DNA of 64,000 nt, taken from positions 558,001 through 622,000 of the forward strand of contig VNKQ01000007.1 in assembly GCA_016508695.1 (NCBI GenBank). Reading direction: 5' to 3'. This document shows, one piece after another, positions 1 to 11,751 of this stretch; the first letter of the stretch is position 1; every line of letters begins with the position of its first letter. The translations under genes and the position numbers were made by a program. Source of the DNA: Hyphodiscus hymeniophilus (taxonomy: Eukaryota > Ascomycota > Leotiomycetes > Helotiales > Hyphodiscaceae). Under the pieces are notes generated by a model. That model saw nothing but the letters and a program-made list of their open reading frames with translations. It ran no database searches and was not told the origin of the DNA.

Positions 1-178
1 CCAAGGATGGGTTTTTAGCGAATATTTCAAGGTTGGGGAAAGTGGACATGGTAAAGTGGACATGGTATGGAGACACTCTCTCCTTTGCATGGTTTGTGAT
101 TGTGATTCTAGCTTCTGCGGCGTTTGCTCGCTTTTTCTGTATCGTCTTCGCTGACACAGAGAAGTTACTGTACTGGCG

Positions 179-1677
179 ATGCCTCAACAACAAAAGAAGA
201 ACCGGCCTGCTGAGGCAAAATTAAATGTACAGTATTTGAGCACCCTTTATATTTGCTTCATAACCCTACCTGATTCTAAAGACTGATTTAGATTCTCGTC
301 GTCGGCGCCGGCCTCGGTGGAGTCGGCGCAGCAATATCGTCCCTCCTTGCTGGCCACTCAGTCCACATTCTCGAAAGCGCCTCAGGAATAGGCGAAATAG
401 GAGCCGGCATCCAAGTCCTCCCCAACTCTTCCAAAGTTCTCAAATACTGGGGTCTAGAAGCTGCATTGACTGCACAAGCTATACTTCCCAAGCGAGCGAA
501 TCTTCTTCGCTGGAAAGAAGGTACGCGGCTGAGCAGTCTCGACTTCGCTGCTTCAGCTGCGAAGTACCCAGGGACAAGTTATTGGGATTTCCATAGAGCG
601 GATTTGCATCGAGTATTAATCCAGAGAATGCTTGAGTTGGGCGGGACGGTTGAATGCGCGGCTAGGGTTGTCGACGTTAGGACGAACGTTGAGGGGCAGA
701 AGAGTGACGCGACGGTGGTACTGGCAGATGGGAGGCAATTCACCGCTGATTTAGTTGTTGGTGCAGACGGGATACATTCGAGGATGAGAGAGATCTTAGT
801 GGGAAAGCCGCAACCGCCGACCAAGACAGGAGATTTGGCGTACAGACTGTTGCTGGACACAAATGAAATGCTGAAAGATCCAGAGCTGGCTCCATTCGTG
901 AGAGACGAAGAAGTCAACTACTGGATCGGGCCTGATATCCACGTCGTCACCTACATCCTCCGCAAAGGCTCGTTATGCAACATGGTCCTTCTTGTTCCAG
1001 ACGATATGCCAGCCGACGGTGCGTCAACACTCGAAGGCAACGTCGAGGAAATGCGGGCCTTGTGTACAAAATGGGACCCACGTATCTCCAAACTTCTTGC
1101 TCTCTGCTCCAACGTTTCAAAATGGCGGCTCTGCATCGTTGAGCCCCTAGAAACATGGTACCATCCATCCGGCTCCTTCGTTCTGCTCGGTGATTCCGTA
1201 CACGCCACTCTCCCTTATTTATCATCTGGGGCTGGGATGTCGTTTGAAGATGCTGCCGTTTTGGGCGACTGTCTAGGACGGCTGAGAGCTACTTCAGTGG
1301 CCGAGAAGCTGTTTGCGTTGAAAGTCTACCAGCAATGTAGGAAAGAGAGGACGGAGATGATTGTGCAGAGGGGGAGTATGCAGCAGATCCTTTATCATCT
1401 GCATGATGGACCTGAGCAGGAGGAGCGTGACAGGAGGCTTGCGGTGAACGACAGCGCGAAAACAGATTCTGAAATGGAGGCTGGAGAGGCACTGGTTTGG
1501 CGAGACCCAATACTTGCACCCAAGTTACTAGGCTACGATCACCTAATTGATGTGAGTTTAGATCCCATGAATCAAATTGTGAGCAGACTCCTTATTGACA
1601 TATCTTCCCTGTAGGTCGAGAAGTATTGGAGTTTGATGGAGGCAGGAGAAAACAGAGCGAGTACACACCAAATATAA
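179..1677 (+). CDS. FAD-dependent monooxygenase (salicylate hydroxylase-like)
   Basis: Predicted NAD(P)H- and FAD-dependent aromatic hydroxylase of the UbiH/salicylate hydroxylase group; the substrate cannot be told from sequence. Model: exons 179-226, 292-1551 and 1615-1677, 456 residues, every junction in phase 0. The ATG at 179 gives a 16-residue lead that runs directly into the FAD-binding strand. The dinucleotide-binding motif GAGLGG lies at residues 21-26, the DG motif (GADGIHSRMRE) near 173, and the FAD ribityl-contact motif (GDSVHATLPYLSSGAG) near 315. Length fits the family (about 400-460). Intron 1 ends at 290-291 and removes an in-frame TAG; intron 2 begins GTGAGT at 1552. There is no signal peptide, so it is probably cytosolic. 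It faces the G-patch gene tail to tail. The family and exon 2 are clear; the first 48-base exon is less certain. Confidence 0.85.
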
Positions 1678-2082
1678 AAGCCAGTCTTTTAATCCCTGCA
1701 GTGAAGAGCGGTGTTTTCGAGCCTCGCGTTGGATTTTGAGATTGGTTAAGATAAGGTCTGCGGGGGAAGTCACTACTCTTGAGGTTGAGCTTCTTAGGAC
1801 CTGAATGTCACCCGCACGCACCTTCATGGCGCAACTAGCTCATAATCTTTGCATTGTTGCAATCTGAGGGCCGAGCTGGTATTTGAAGGCTCTATGAAGT
1901 CATCATCTACTCTTTTGGAATACTATCCCCTAACGGACGGTCGTTGTGATCAGGGAAACCGCTTTCGGCATCTCGACACCGCGCCTGATGTCCGCAACGA
2001 GCTCAAAACCATAAGTCTTGTCAATAGATAGTAGCTCAGGATTAAAATGAACTGACGTTGATTTATTATTTTTTCCAAGTGC
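1678..2082. other. Convergent intergenic spacer
   Basis: 405 bases between two gene 3' ends. I see no gene here; it should hold the 3' UTRs and polyadenylation signals of both neighbours. Confidence 0.6.
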
Positions 2083-4237
2083 TCAATCTTGATCATCATC
2101 ACTATCATCCCCAAAAATGGCCTTGAAAACAGCCTCTCCCGCCCTCTTACCCTCTAAAGCCTCATTCTTCTCCGCATCAACCACGACCACAACTTTCTCC
2201 CCCACGGCCTCTGTCTCTTCCTTCACCTCTTTACCCGAAAAGGGGTTCGAGCCACCAGACTGAAGCAGAATATCCTTCATCATACTCTTCCCCACGAGAT
2301 CCGTCGTAGTCCTCTGTTCGGGACCGCCATCATCATGTTCGGTAGTGCCAGGCTGTACGTGCGCCGGTGGTTTCACATTGAACCTCTTGCACAACAATCT
2401 GGTGGGATACCAATCCGTACTCGATCTCGTCATCGGGCCATACATGCCCAATTTTGCTGCTTGCTCGGCGGGATCCTCTGGTTTCGGCGCCGGCTTACTG
2501 AGGAGCGACTCTTTGGAGTCCGGAGAGTCCGATGCAAGTTTTGGGGCAGAGGTAGAGGAGGTGAAGCGTGTGGCCATGAGGCCGGACATGGGTTTGAAGA
2601 TCTGCGCACAACTAGCGAATTCTCGAAGTTCTTTGAGCCAGTCATCTCGACTCATGCCTGGGCCCCGCTCTGGTAGGTTGGGCGATATCCCTGCTTGGGT
2701 TTCGAGGTACGTACGATACCGATGTCGTTTCAGCTCATCTTCACCATATGGCATGAAGCCGCTAGCTCCTCGAGCAAGCGCTGCATCGGCGGTATATTTG
2801 TCGACTTTGGGTATTTGGGCCAGTAAGTCCCGCTGCTTTTCTTCGTCCGTCATTGCATATCCTTCTGGTATCTCACCCAGAGCGTTCGGGAGGTTGGTCT
2901 TCCCAGACGCTGAAGCGAGACGATCTCGGGCGGCTGGTGAGAGAAAATCGAAGACGGATTTTCCTGGTAGAGCAGCTTCACCGAGTATCGAGGCTCGGGA
3001 TTTCGGGTCAAGTTTCGAGGCTTTCGCTGCATCTGCTGTGGAGAGGAAGGATGCAGTTTGAGAAGCAGTGCTGGGTGTCTTCGAGGATTTCCAGTTCTCG
3101 GGTATGGAAGGTAATGTATATTTGTCGGAGGATAGAACGATCAACGAGAACTCATTCGTGCTAGTTAGAATAAAGCCGTCCAGTGGTAGACGTCCATCGT
3201 GGCATTTTCGTAAACCAAGTGCTGCTCTAGCCAACACAGTCTTCTTCGATATAAAGACTGGTCTTGACTTCAGCGATGGATTGGCTGAGCCAATGACAGG
3301 TTTCTTCTTCTTTTTGTCCGTTCCTATTACTCGATTGTAGGATATTTTAGGGCCAATCTCGTATGGATCTTCATCGTCCGACCCGGTGTCGTTTAAAATA
3401 CCTATTCCTATGCCACCACGAGCGGGCTTCTTTTTCTTTGATATCCCAGGACCAAGTAGATTCGTGGAGTCGTCATCTTCGTCGTCTGACTTTGCAGCAT
3501 CGGTTACCTGGCCATTTGAGGAAAGTCTCGTCTCTCCGTCATATCCTAAGCCTTTATGATCGTTCTTCCTGATAAAACTGATCATCTTGGTGTTCTCCGG
3601 CGCAAATAAATGTGTAGCGTTTGCATCACCATCGGAGATGCCTTCCAGCCGTGCAGTTCGCCGTACCTTAGGTCCAACACCTTGCCCCTCTTTCCAACCC
3701 ATCCGCTTGAGTAACTTCGATCCCATAGTCTCACCCTCTGTCCTAAAGAGATCGATAAATCCACCTCGTCGAACATCATCATCCTGTGTAGATCCAAGCC
3801 CGGCAAACCCCTCCGCAGTTTGTACCCGCTGCGCTTCTGCGGCATCCGCAATATCTTCATCGTCCATATAATCCTCAGGCCGCTTTTGAGTAGTCTTGGG
3901 GGCATCTTTCGCTCGATTTGTGCGTGAAGAAACGAACGTTGATGGTGTCCATCCTTCTTTCGATCCAACTGTATTGAAGTATCTGTGACAAAATTAGTCT
4001 TAGTTCGTAGTGCTGGTTGAGGAGAATTTACCCTGCACTAAAGCCTCCGGTGAAAGCTCCATGGAGACGCTTCAGCCCTCTATCATCCCTAACCTCCTGC
4101 TTCCAGACCGGTACGTAGGATCCGTCATCTCGAACGTCGGGATCTCGTGGCGGGAGAGGTGTCCCAAAGACTACGAAGGGAGACTGTTGGGCTTGTAGGT
4201 CGGCCTCGTAGGTTGCGCGGGACCTTTTACCAGACAT
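2083..4237 (-). CDS. G-patch domain protein, GPATCH1 family
   Basis: Nuclear RNA-processing protein of the GPATCH1 type (N-terminal DUF1604 plus a G-patch). G-patch proteins usually bind RNA and activate DEAH-box helicases; that role is inferred from the family. Model: exon 1 4237-4032, 49-base intron 4031-3983, exon 2 3982-2083, 701 residues. The junction restores the conserved N-terminal string [20 protein letters not shown], typical of this family. The G-patch (GSKLLKRMGWKEGQGVG) lies near residues 155-172, followed by KKKK-rich acidic linkers and a conserved block around IPEGYAMTDEEKQRDLLAQI. The start is the ATG giving MSGKRSRATYEADLQ; an upstream extension of the frame lacks an ATG. It diverges from the KIN1 kinase gene over 1.35 kb. 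Several long opposite-strand open frames across it are shadows. Confidence 0.92.
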
Positions 4238-5585
4238 TTGGAACACATGAATGCTGGGGTGGTTCGAGGGCGTCAAAATGTAGGGAATAAGGCTGTGAGA
4301 GGAGAGAAATTCAGCCTTGTGTTGGATGATGAGGTTTTGGTAGGATGTATGTTATTGGTAGGCTAAACGCCCCCAGGCACTTTACCCGCAGAGCCGCCGC
4401 CAGGACTTGCACTACTGGTTGGATCTCGTATTTATCTGGGCATGTTGAGACGGGAAGGATGTCATATTCGTTTATACAATAATAGTTGTTGTCCCAAGAT
4501 TCAAAGAAGTGGTTGTTAGACATCACTCGTTTGTTTGAAGCTGTTGAAAGTGGTATTTGAAGGTGTCCACAAGCATAAGATAGACTTGGACTCGAGCATT
4601 TTGTGTGCCATGATGCTGCACGCACGCTCGATTCATGGATATCAGGCTTAAAATGCTGCAAACTAACCAAAGTGAGTTCCTAGTACAGTACATGCTCAAG
4701 CAGCAAGCACATGACATATCATATCTGCTCGTTGGTTTTGTGCTTACAATGAACGATTCATTGCCGTGGCATTCCTTGTACGAGTCAGGTCTCACATGGC
4801 AAAAGAAAACGGAATGGTCGCCATGCGAAATGTGAAAACATCCGGTGCCATGCAGTCAACGTGGGCGTTAATCCTCCGTGAACGGCAATGAATGATAAAT
4901 CCATTATCCGATCAGAGCACAATTTACTAAATTAATGCCGTCAAAGTGAAAGAGAGAAAGAGAGATGTATACAATTTGATTTTGCTCGTACCTGGATGGT
5001 CCTGACCAACCATTCATCCAGTGAGAGAGACCCTAATGTTTAGAGCTCCATGGAAGTCCTTGGTAGCTTGGGCCAATGCTTTATCACACGCCAACATCTG
5101 AAATCTCTCCAGGACGTCTCGTCGCCCAAAGCATCTCCTCCTCCTCGAGCTCACCTCTTCACCAAAAACTAAGCACAGCGAATTCCCTCCAGAAGGAACC
5201 TGAAAACTCCCGCATTTCTCGCCATCTTGCTGCGAATGTTCTGGCAGAACGCTGCGTTGTCAGACCCCTCCTCACCATCCAAAACCAGCTTACCCCTAGG
5301 CGTTCCGCGAAGGAAGTAGTACCGTACCAGCCACCTACACCCGGACGACTCTTGACCTTCCCTTCCCTTTCTAATATTTGTCCCAATAATCGTACAGACA
5401 TATAATTCCCACGACAAACATCAGGCGATCTCTTCAACGGACGGACGTCTGTATCAGCTCGCACTCTCAGCAGTGACGTCGCCGCTACTGTGCTTGTTAT
5501 CTCAGCAGTTTCAGCCCCCCGGCCGTCTTCAACACCCCTGGATCTGCGGCTGGGCTGAGTTGCTACCTGGTGTCTTGACTTGGCC
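4238..5585. promoter_or_regulatory. Divergent promoter region, GPATCH1 / KIN1
   Basis: 1.35 kb between two divergently transcribed genes. It contains no convincing coding exon. The part next to the kinase (about 5100-5580) is pyrimidine-rich, as in long fungal 5' leaders. No operator could be assigned. Confidence 0.5.
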
Positions 5586-8500
5586 ATGGCGACGACCAGT
5601 TCTGTATCGCCCACTTCAGTTGAACGCACTGGCTCACGACGCGGTCAATCACAATCTACTCCAAGCAGATCGCAGTCGACACGAACAAAAGCTACAGCGC
5701 CGCCAAGTCCCCACCGTGCCCACTCAAGCCACCATCGTACGTCTTCGCGGCACGGTGCTGCAATTGAGGAGGTGCTGCCGCAGCGCGATTATGAGACTTC
5801 GAATATAGCGCAGACATCACGAAGAAATTCAGCAAGTCGAGATCGTCCTCCTACATCGAGAACCGAATCAATCAAGAGCGCGGCCGACAACCACCGACCT
5901 CATCGCTCGCGGCATTCCTCCGACATGGCGACCACAGCTGCGAATGGCGCAGGCCCTGCTCCAGTAGTCACACCGACTGAGTCGAGGCATACAGGCAGAG
6001 GGTCGGGGAAGTCCAGAACTACGATACCAGCACCAACGGGAGATTGGGTTCTTGGGAAGACAATTGGCGCAGGGAGCATGGGCAAGGTCAAATTAGCTAG
6101 GCGGGTTGAAGGGGGTGAGCAGGTATATGGCACCACACTGCGCAATCTATCGATGAAACTAATATGATGTTAGGTTGCTGTCAAGATCGTCCCACGAGGA
6201 TCGACTGATGATGGACATAACCAAAGCCGAGCAGACAGAGAACGAGCCGACCATTCAAAGGAAGTTAGGACAGCTCGTGAAGCTGCCATCGTCACTCTCT
6301 TGGACCACCCCTACATATGTGCGATGCGGGATGTTGTGCGCACGACTTACCATTGGTATATGCTCTTCGAATATGTCAATGGGGGACAGATGCTCGACTA
6401 CATAATCTCGCATGGAAGATTGAAGGAGAAGCAGGCCAGGAAGTTCAGCAGGCAGATTGCGAGCGCTTTGGACTACTGCCATCGAAACAGTATCGCCCAT
6501 CGTGACCTTAAGATTGAGAATATCCTGATAAGCAAGACGGGCGACATCAAAATCATAGATTTTGGTTTGAGTAATCTGTTTGCTCCCACTGGTCATCTGA
6601 AGACCTTCTGTGGCAGTTTATACTTCGCTGCGCCGGAGTTGCTACAGGCCAAAGCATATACAGGGCCTGAAGTGGATGTTTGGAGTTTTGGGATTGTGCT
6701 ATATGTCTTGGTTTGTGGAAAGGTACCGTTCGACGATCAAAGCATGCCGGCTCTGCATGCGAAGATCAAGAAAGGCTTGGTCGACTATCCAAGCTGGCTT
6801 TCACCTGGTAAGCATTCACCTCACCTATACCCGCTCATGTACTTATATTTCTGCAGAGTGTAAACAGTTAATTGCGCGGATGCTGGTTACAAATCCTAAG
6901 GAACGAGCTAGTCTGCAGGAGATCATGAGCCATCCCTGGATGACCAAGGGATTTGGGTCACCACCAGAGAACTACCTTCCTAGTCGCGAGCCCTTGCAAC
7001 TCCCTCTCGACCCAAATGTCATTCAAGCAATGACTGGTTTCGATTTCGGTCCCCCAGAATTGATACAAAGACAACTGACAGAGGTTATCGAGTCTCAATC
7101 ATACCAGCGCGCGGTACGCTTGGCTGCACACGAGAAGGAAATGCAGATACCACCCAAGGATCCTGAGAAGAAGAGAGGTGTATTTGAATCACTATATAAG
7201 AGAAGGAATTCGTCTAGCCGGGACAACTTGACGACTCCGAGCTTGGAGGGCTTACAGCTCGGTAGCGATCCGGTGAACGCTTTCCATCCTCTCATCTCGG
7301 TCTATTATCTTGTCCGGGAAAAGCAAGATCGTGATAGATTGGCAGCAAATCCTGGAGCAACGAGCATGCCGCGTTCACCCAATGAGGCGCCACTACAAAT
7401 TCCTGATTTGCCGCCACCTAAGGCAGCCCACACAAATGCAGCCGCTTATGAGATGCCAGGTGAGAAGGCAACTGGAGGACGATCGCGACCCCGTGCACGC
7501 ACTCACGGTGAAGACGAGGTCACAGAATCCATGAAGAATACCAGAATCGTGGGATCTGGTCCTACATCACCTGCCATCATTGAACCTCCTCCCGAGAAAC
7601 ACGAAAGAAAGGAGAGTACAGCTGCGGGTATTCTTAGACGGTTTAGTACGAGGAGGCGCAAAGAGCCATCAGAGAAAAGTCATCCTCCAATGGTTACCGT
7701 GCAGTCACCAAGCGAACACAACACGCTTCGCAAAAGCTTCAGTGTTCGACGAACTCGGGATCGAGACGCTGAAGGCCCACCTTCGTCGATACTTCGCGCT
7801 GGAAGCAGCCACCCTCAACACAGCGATCTTTTGAGCCCCCCCAGATCCGCTGACAACAATGCCAAGGGGTTAGGCAGATCAACGAGTGTGGCTTCGGCTG
7901 AGTTTCGGAGAAGAGATAATCGGAGAGGTGCTTCGGAAGCATCCCAACGTGTCACCTACAAGGAACCACCGCCAACCAGCGGTTCTGATCACTCGACAGT
8001 GAACGAGAAAGAAAAGGAGAAGGAGATGCCATCTCGAGGTAGTGAAAACCAGGCTCAGCCTATTCCCCGAGCTGCGACCATGAGAGCGAAATCATTGGGA
8101 CATGCGCGCAGGGAGAGCATTCAAGCTAGACGGGCTCGAAGAGAGGAGGCGAGAGAAGCCAATGTGCCAGAGGAGACCGATATGGAGATGGGAGACGCCA
8201 GTGGCGTATCAACGGAGCGCGTTGACAACGCCGAAAATGTCAAACCAGTCTTTCTAAAAGGCCTCTTCAGTGTCTCGACAACATCTACAAAACCTGTTCA
8301 GGCAATTCGGGCTGATATCATCAGGGTTTTAAAGCAGCTTGGCGTGGACTTTACTGAGATTCGAGGTGGCTTCAGCTGCAGACACACACCATCCATTGAC
8401 CTCAAGAAAGTAGTAGATCTTCAGCCTTCTAGCCACGGCAATCAAACGCCAGGTCACCGACGCCGTATCAGTTTTGGGGGCTTCATGGGAGGCGGAAACT

Positions 8501-8844
8501 CGGACAAGGATCGCGATGATCTGAAGGATTTCCGTGAGGCCGAGAAATCTCCTCAAACTCCACGCACACCTGGCAGACGCCATGCCGATAACAGCTACAC
8601 CAATTCCGATGCTTCAGACGAGAGTGTTGGGCGAGATAGGGGATCTTCTAACGCGAGAGCAGTGGGCGAGACGAGTACCCATGTTCAGAGCGAGTTAGGT
8701 GGCAGCATGATTTTGGAGTTCGAAATCTTCATTGTCAAGGTTCCATTATTGAGTTTGCACGGTATTCAGTTCAAGCGATTGGCGGGTGGGACATGGCAGT
8801 ACAAGAACATGGCTGATCAGATCCTGCGGGAATTGAGACTCTGA
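5586..8844 (+). CDS. kin1: Ser/Thr protein kinase, KIN1/KIN2 (MARK/PAR-1) family
   Basis: Membrane-associated polarity kinase; in yeasts and moulds KIN1/KIN2 act in polarised growth, septation and exocytosis. Exons 5586-6122, 6174-6807 and 6857-8844 give 1052 residues, close to yeast KIN1 (about 1060). The ATG at 5586 is used because the frame upstream has only a TTG. The glycine loop GAGSMG lies near residue 160, the catalytic Lys in VAVKIVPR just after intron 1, the loop HRDLKIEN near 287, IIDFGLSN near 306 and the APE-type motif FAAPELL near 330. A long Ser/Arg/Pro-rich linker follows. The last about 50 residues (MILEFEIFIVKVPLLSLHGI onward) are a KA1 lipid-binding domain, which separates this family from other CAMK kinases. 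Introns of 51 and 49 bases both lie in the kinase domain and close in frame. Confidence 0.95.
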
Positions 8845-10206
8845 ATTCGATCTACTCATTTCAAATATGTGGTGAACGATGAACACAAACGCTGGGTTCA
8901 GTATGAATACGGGGAGCTTTAGGGAAGGAAGAAGCACACATGAAAGGGAGATAATAATGGGACGAATTTCTTATGTAGCAATGAGTCTAGCGGCCACTGG
9001 TCGTACATAGTTCAGATCAACGTTCATATCATCGTTGAACTTTGGCACTTTCGGCTACCTCACCGCTTTTGTAGGATTTTATTCATGGGTGGATCGTTGG
9101 AGAAGCTCGAGAGGAGGTTGGATGAACATAGCGTCGATACTATAGCGTTTAGCGAGCGTGAAATGCGAGATATCTATCCAGTCCCTTGGTTTAGTTCAGA
9201 CCTGGTGAACATCTTGAGGATGTCATTCTTGCGTTTCCTTGGGTGGCTAGGGAAAGAAGGTTGGAAGGGTCGAGAGAAAGAAAATTTGCACCTTACTTTG
9301 CTTCGGTTTGCTCTCTTGTTACGTTGGGCTCCACAGTTGGATGAATGTTGAAAAGCGTCAAATCGCGGACGTCCATCTCATTCTGAATATTGGTCTTCGC
9401 ACTTTTTGCAAATAGGGGCGCTCGTCGTGGCTCATTGCAAGTCGCAAGTGAGTTGTGTGTTCAACCCAAATCTGAAGTCTTAACGAGGTCATTGGACCAG
9501 ATTCGGATTGCTAATTACAAGTCGCAACTGAGGTGTGGTTGTTGAGACGGCCCGGCCTGCCCTGAAACAATGCTATCAGTGTAGCTTCATTAGTCGTTTG
9601 AGCTGCAAGTGGCATCACAGAGAACTCGCGCCGGATCTTAAAAGCTGCTTCGCCACCCCATCCGTTATGGGGGCGTCATGTGACAGTATAGGATTTTCGA
9701 CCCCAGCCTTCTCTGTTGGCTTCGGGGTCCAGCTCCTTCACAAAAACTACTCTAGCAGCAAATAAGTCATTTTAGGGCTGTAGTCAGCGTAGTGCATCCT
9801 TGCAACATACATTTCGCATCGAAACGGAGCAGGACGGCATCGATTAGGACTCCTAATCCTTCCCGAAACCACTTATCAATCAAGATCGTTGAGGTCTAAG
9901 CCAATAATCACTAATGGTCGCCAGAGACAAGGATTTAGTACCGACTCTGAGTTACATTGTATAGATGAGATCAGAAACTCTCCATGATTTAGAATCAAGA
10001 GAGGATTCAGAAGCGGGTGAGTCAATTCTAAGTTACATCATCAGACATCAGGCCTGGCCCCATGTCTTGAGTTGATAGAGCTCTTCTTATAGAATCGAGG
10101 CAGCTAAGGGCTGTCCACATAAAAGGACCATAGTCTTCCATGTTCAATTACCTCCGCCCTAGACGCAAACTTCACTCTCTCCTATTCCCGTTCTACCTCA
10201 GCCAAT
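8845..10206. other. Intergenic region after KIN1
   Basis: 1.36 kb without a supported gene. An ATG-started frame of 88 codons at 9085-9351 has no recognisable domain and probably lies in the kinase 3' UTR or is chance. The rest shows nothing I can name. Confidence 0.4.
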
Positions 10207-11069
10207 ATGTACTTCTCAATCGTATTCTTAGCTGGTGCATTTTGTGGTTTCGCAAAAGCCCTTGCAACAGAATGCAACACAAACCCCATCTACTCCTGTC
10301 TCCAATCCGAACCCCTAGCAATGTTGCTTTGCGCTTCTTACGTCCCGGTATCTCCAGTCAGCCCCAGAGCCGCAGTCTCATCCACTGGCCCTGAGTAAGT
10401 CTTTTAAATATTCAATGACGAACTGTTTGGAGCAAAGCTCAGTTTTAACCAACGCTAGGTTCTTCAGCCCAGGTCCAATAGACTTTAAATCACCTGCGCC
10501 TTTACATACGTTCTCTTTGTACGTTACCACAACTTTTTCCAACGCAATGTCTTCAATTCTTCATTCGGTATTTTGTTTAACAGCGTGCCATTAGCTCCCG
10601 CCCACACGTTGTAATCGGACCTCTGAAACCCATCTCACCCGCTTCAATACCCACTTCCACTCCCTCCTCTAAAAGAGCGAAAATCAGAGGCAAGCCACTT
10701 GAGGTCGTTTCCTCTCCAGCGGTGTCGATTGAAACAGCTTCGAACTTTCTGACGGCGGTAGCCACCCCCATATGCCTTGCTTCGGCCGCCGAAGTTGAGA
10801 TCTCGAATGCATGTGATTGTTTGAGGATCATTTCTACTACAAGTATTGAGATGCCAGTTGTGACACAGTCATCCGTGGGACCGTTCAGAACGGGATTTTG
10901 GAAAGGACTTCATGGTACGGGAAGTGCTGGAACGAGAACTTGGACGGGCGGGAGCAAGTGGTCAACGATGCCTTCACCGAGACCTACATGGCCGGCGTAT
11001 CTTGGGGGAAAGGAGGAGGAGAGGTCGAGTACTGTTGACGGAGTCAGAGCCTCGAGTTTCGTTGCCTAA
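10207..11069 (+). CDS. Small secreted Cys-containing protein (unrecognised)
   Basis: Predicted extracellular protein of 240 residues from exons 10207-10394, 10459-10518 and 10595-11069. It begins with a clear signal peptide (MYFSIVFLAGAFCGFAKALA, cleavage before TEC). The arrangement, an early Cys pair, then a CASYV segment, then NACDCLRI after a Ser/Thr/Pro linker, resembles a common fungal secreted-protein pattern in which a C...C...FCxxYL region is followed by SSACSCL; this is pattern recognition, not a database match. Splice sites are good: GTAAGT for intron 1 and GTACGT for intron 2. Intron 2 must end at CATTAG (10594) to stay in frame, because the nearer CAG at 10583 would put a stop in frame. 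Function unknown; enzyme accessory protein or effector-like are both possible. The low-complexity tail makes the C-terminus less certain. Confidence 0.55.
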
Positions 11070-11751
11070 CAAGGGAGACCATGGAAATAAAGATAGGCTC
11101 AAAGATATTTCTGGTAAAGGGAGTTTTGGTTCTTATTTCCTTTTCCTTTTTGAGCTCAATTCGGTCGGCCATCTAGATTTCTCTCGTCACTAGTTCCGTC
11201 ATAGACGGGTAGCGGCATGCCAAAGCTTAAAGGCATCACTTCCGAGGATCGTTTATCTGATTTAGCCTGTACGAAAGTCAATGCAGGTCCAACGTGGTCT
11301 GGTCTGTCTCATATTTATGTACTTCTCAAAAATGGATGGAGGAATCGATCTCGATGTTCACGCAAATACACCCTATGACTTGGTTCTGCACTTTGTCCAT
11401 TGAAGGCTGATTGGCTGCTGAGTATCATCCTGTCAAGTGGCGTTTAGGTCCAGCCGAGTGACCCAGGATGCTGGAAATTTGCACTTTTGTCGGCGGCTAT
11501 GAGTGGCTGCCCCTTTTACACAGTGTGAGACAGCCTTGCCTGACTTTGGGCCGTTTTTGGGTATAAAGGAGCAGACCGCTCCCTTGTGAATTCATGTTAA
11601 ACTTGCGTCTCTTCAAAATTCTTTCATATCCTCTGTCGACTCACTCTCGCGGTTGACACTAAGTAAGAGATACCGCAGTAGCACGAATTAGCATTCGTTC
11701 GCCTTTCCAAGTACCCTCAGCATTGGCGCAATTGTCCCGAGAAAGGCAGAG
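11070..11751 (+). promoter_or_regulatory. Upstream region of the Clr5-domain gene
   Basis: 682 bases without a gene. A TATA-like element lies at 11562-11567, followed by a C/T-rich stretch up to the ATG at 11752. This looks like an ordinary fungal core promoter and leader. Confidence 0.45.
11562..11567 (+). promoter_or_regulatory. TATA-like box
   Basis: TATAAA in the context GGGTATAAAGGAG, 185 bases before the Clr5-domain start codon. Position and context are right for a core promoter; not proven. Confidence 0.4.

Noticed and set aside
33..224. Plus-strand frame before the monooxygenase
   Set aside because: No ATG at its start and a different frame from the exon that splices in phase to the FAD motif.
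2345..3061. Plus-strand frame of 238 codons across the G-patch gene
   Set aside because: It is antisense to the well-supported GPATCH1-like exon and has no domain; a codon-bias shadow.
9085..9351. 88-codon frame with an ATG after the KIN1 gene
   Set aside because: No recognisable domain, no neighbouring exons; likely 3' UTR or chance.
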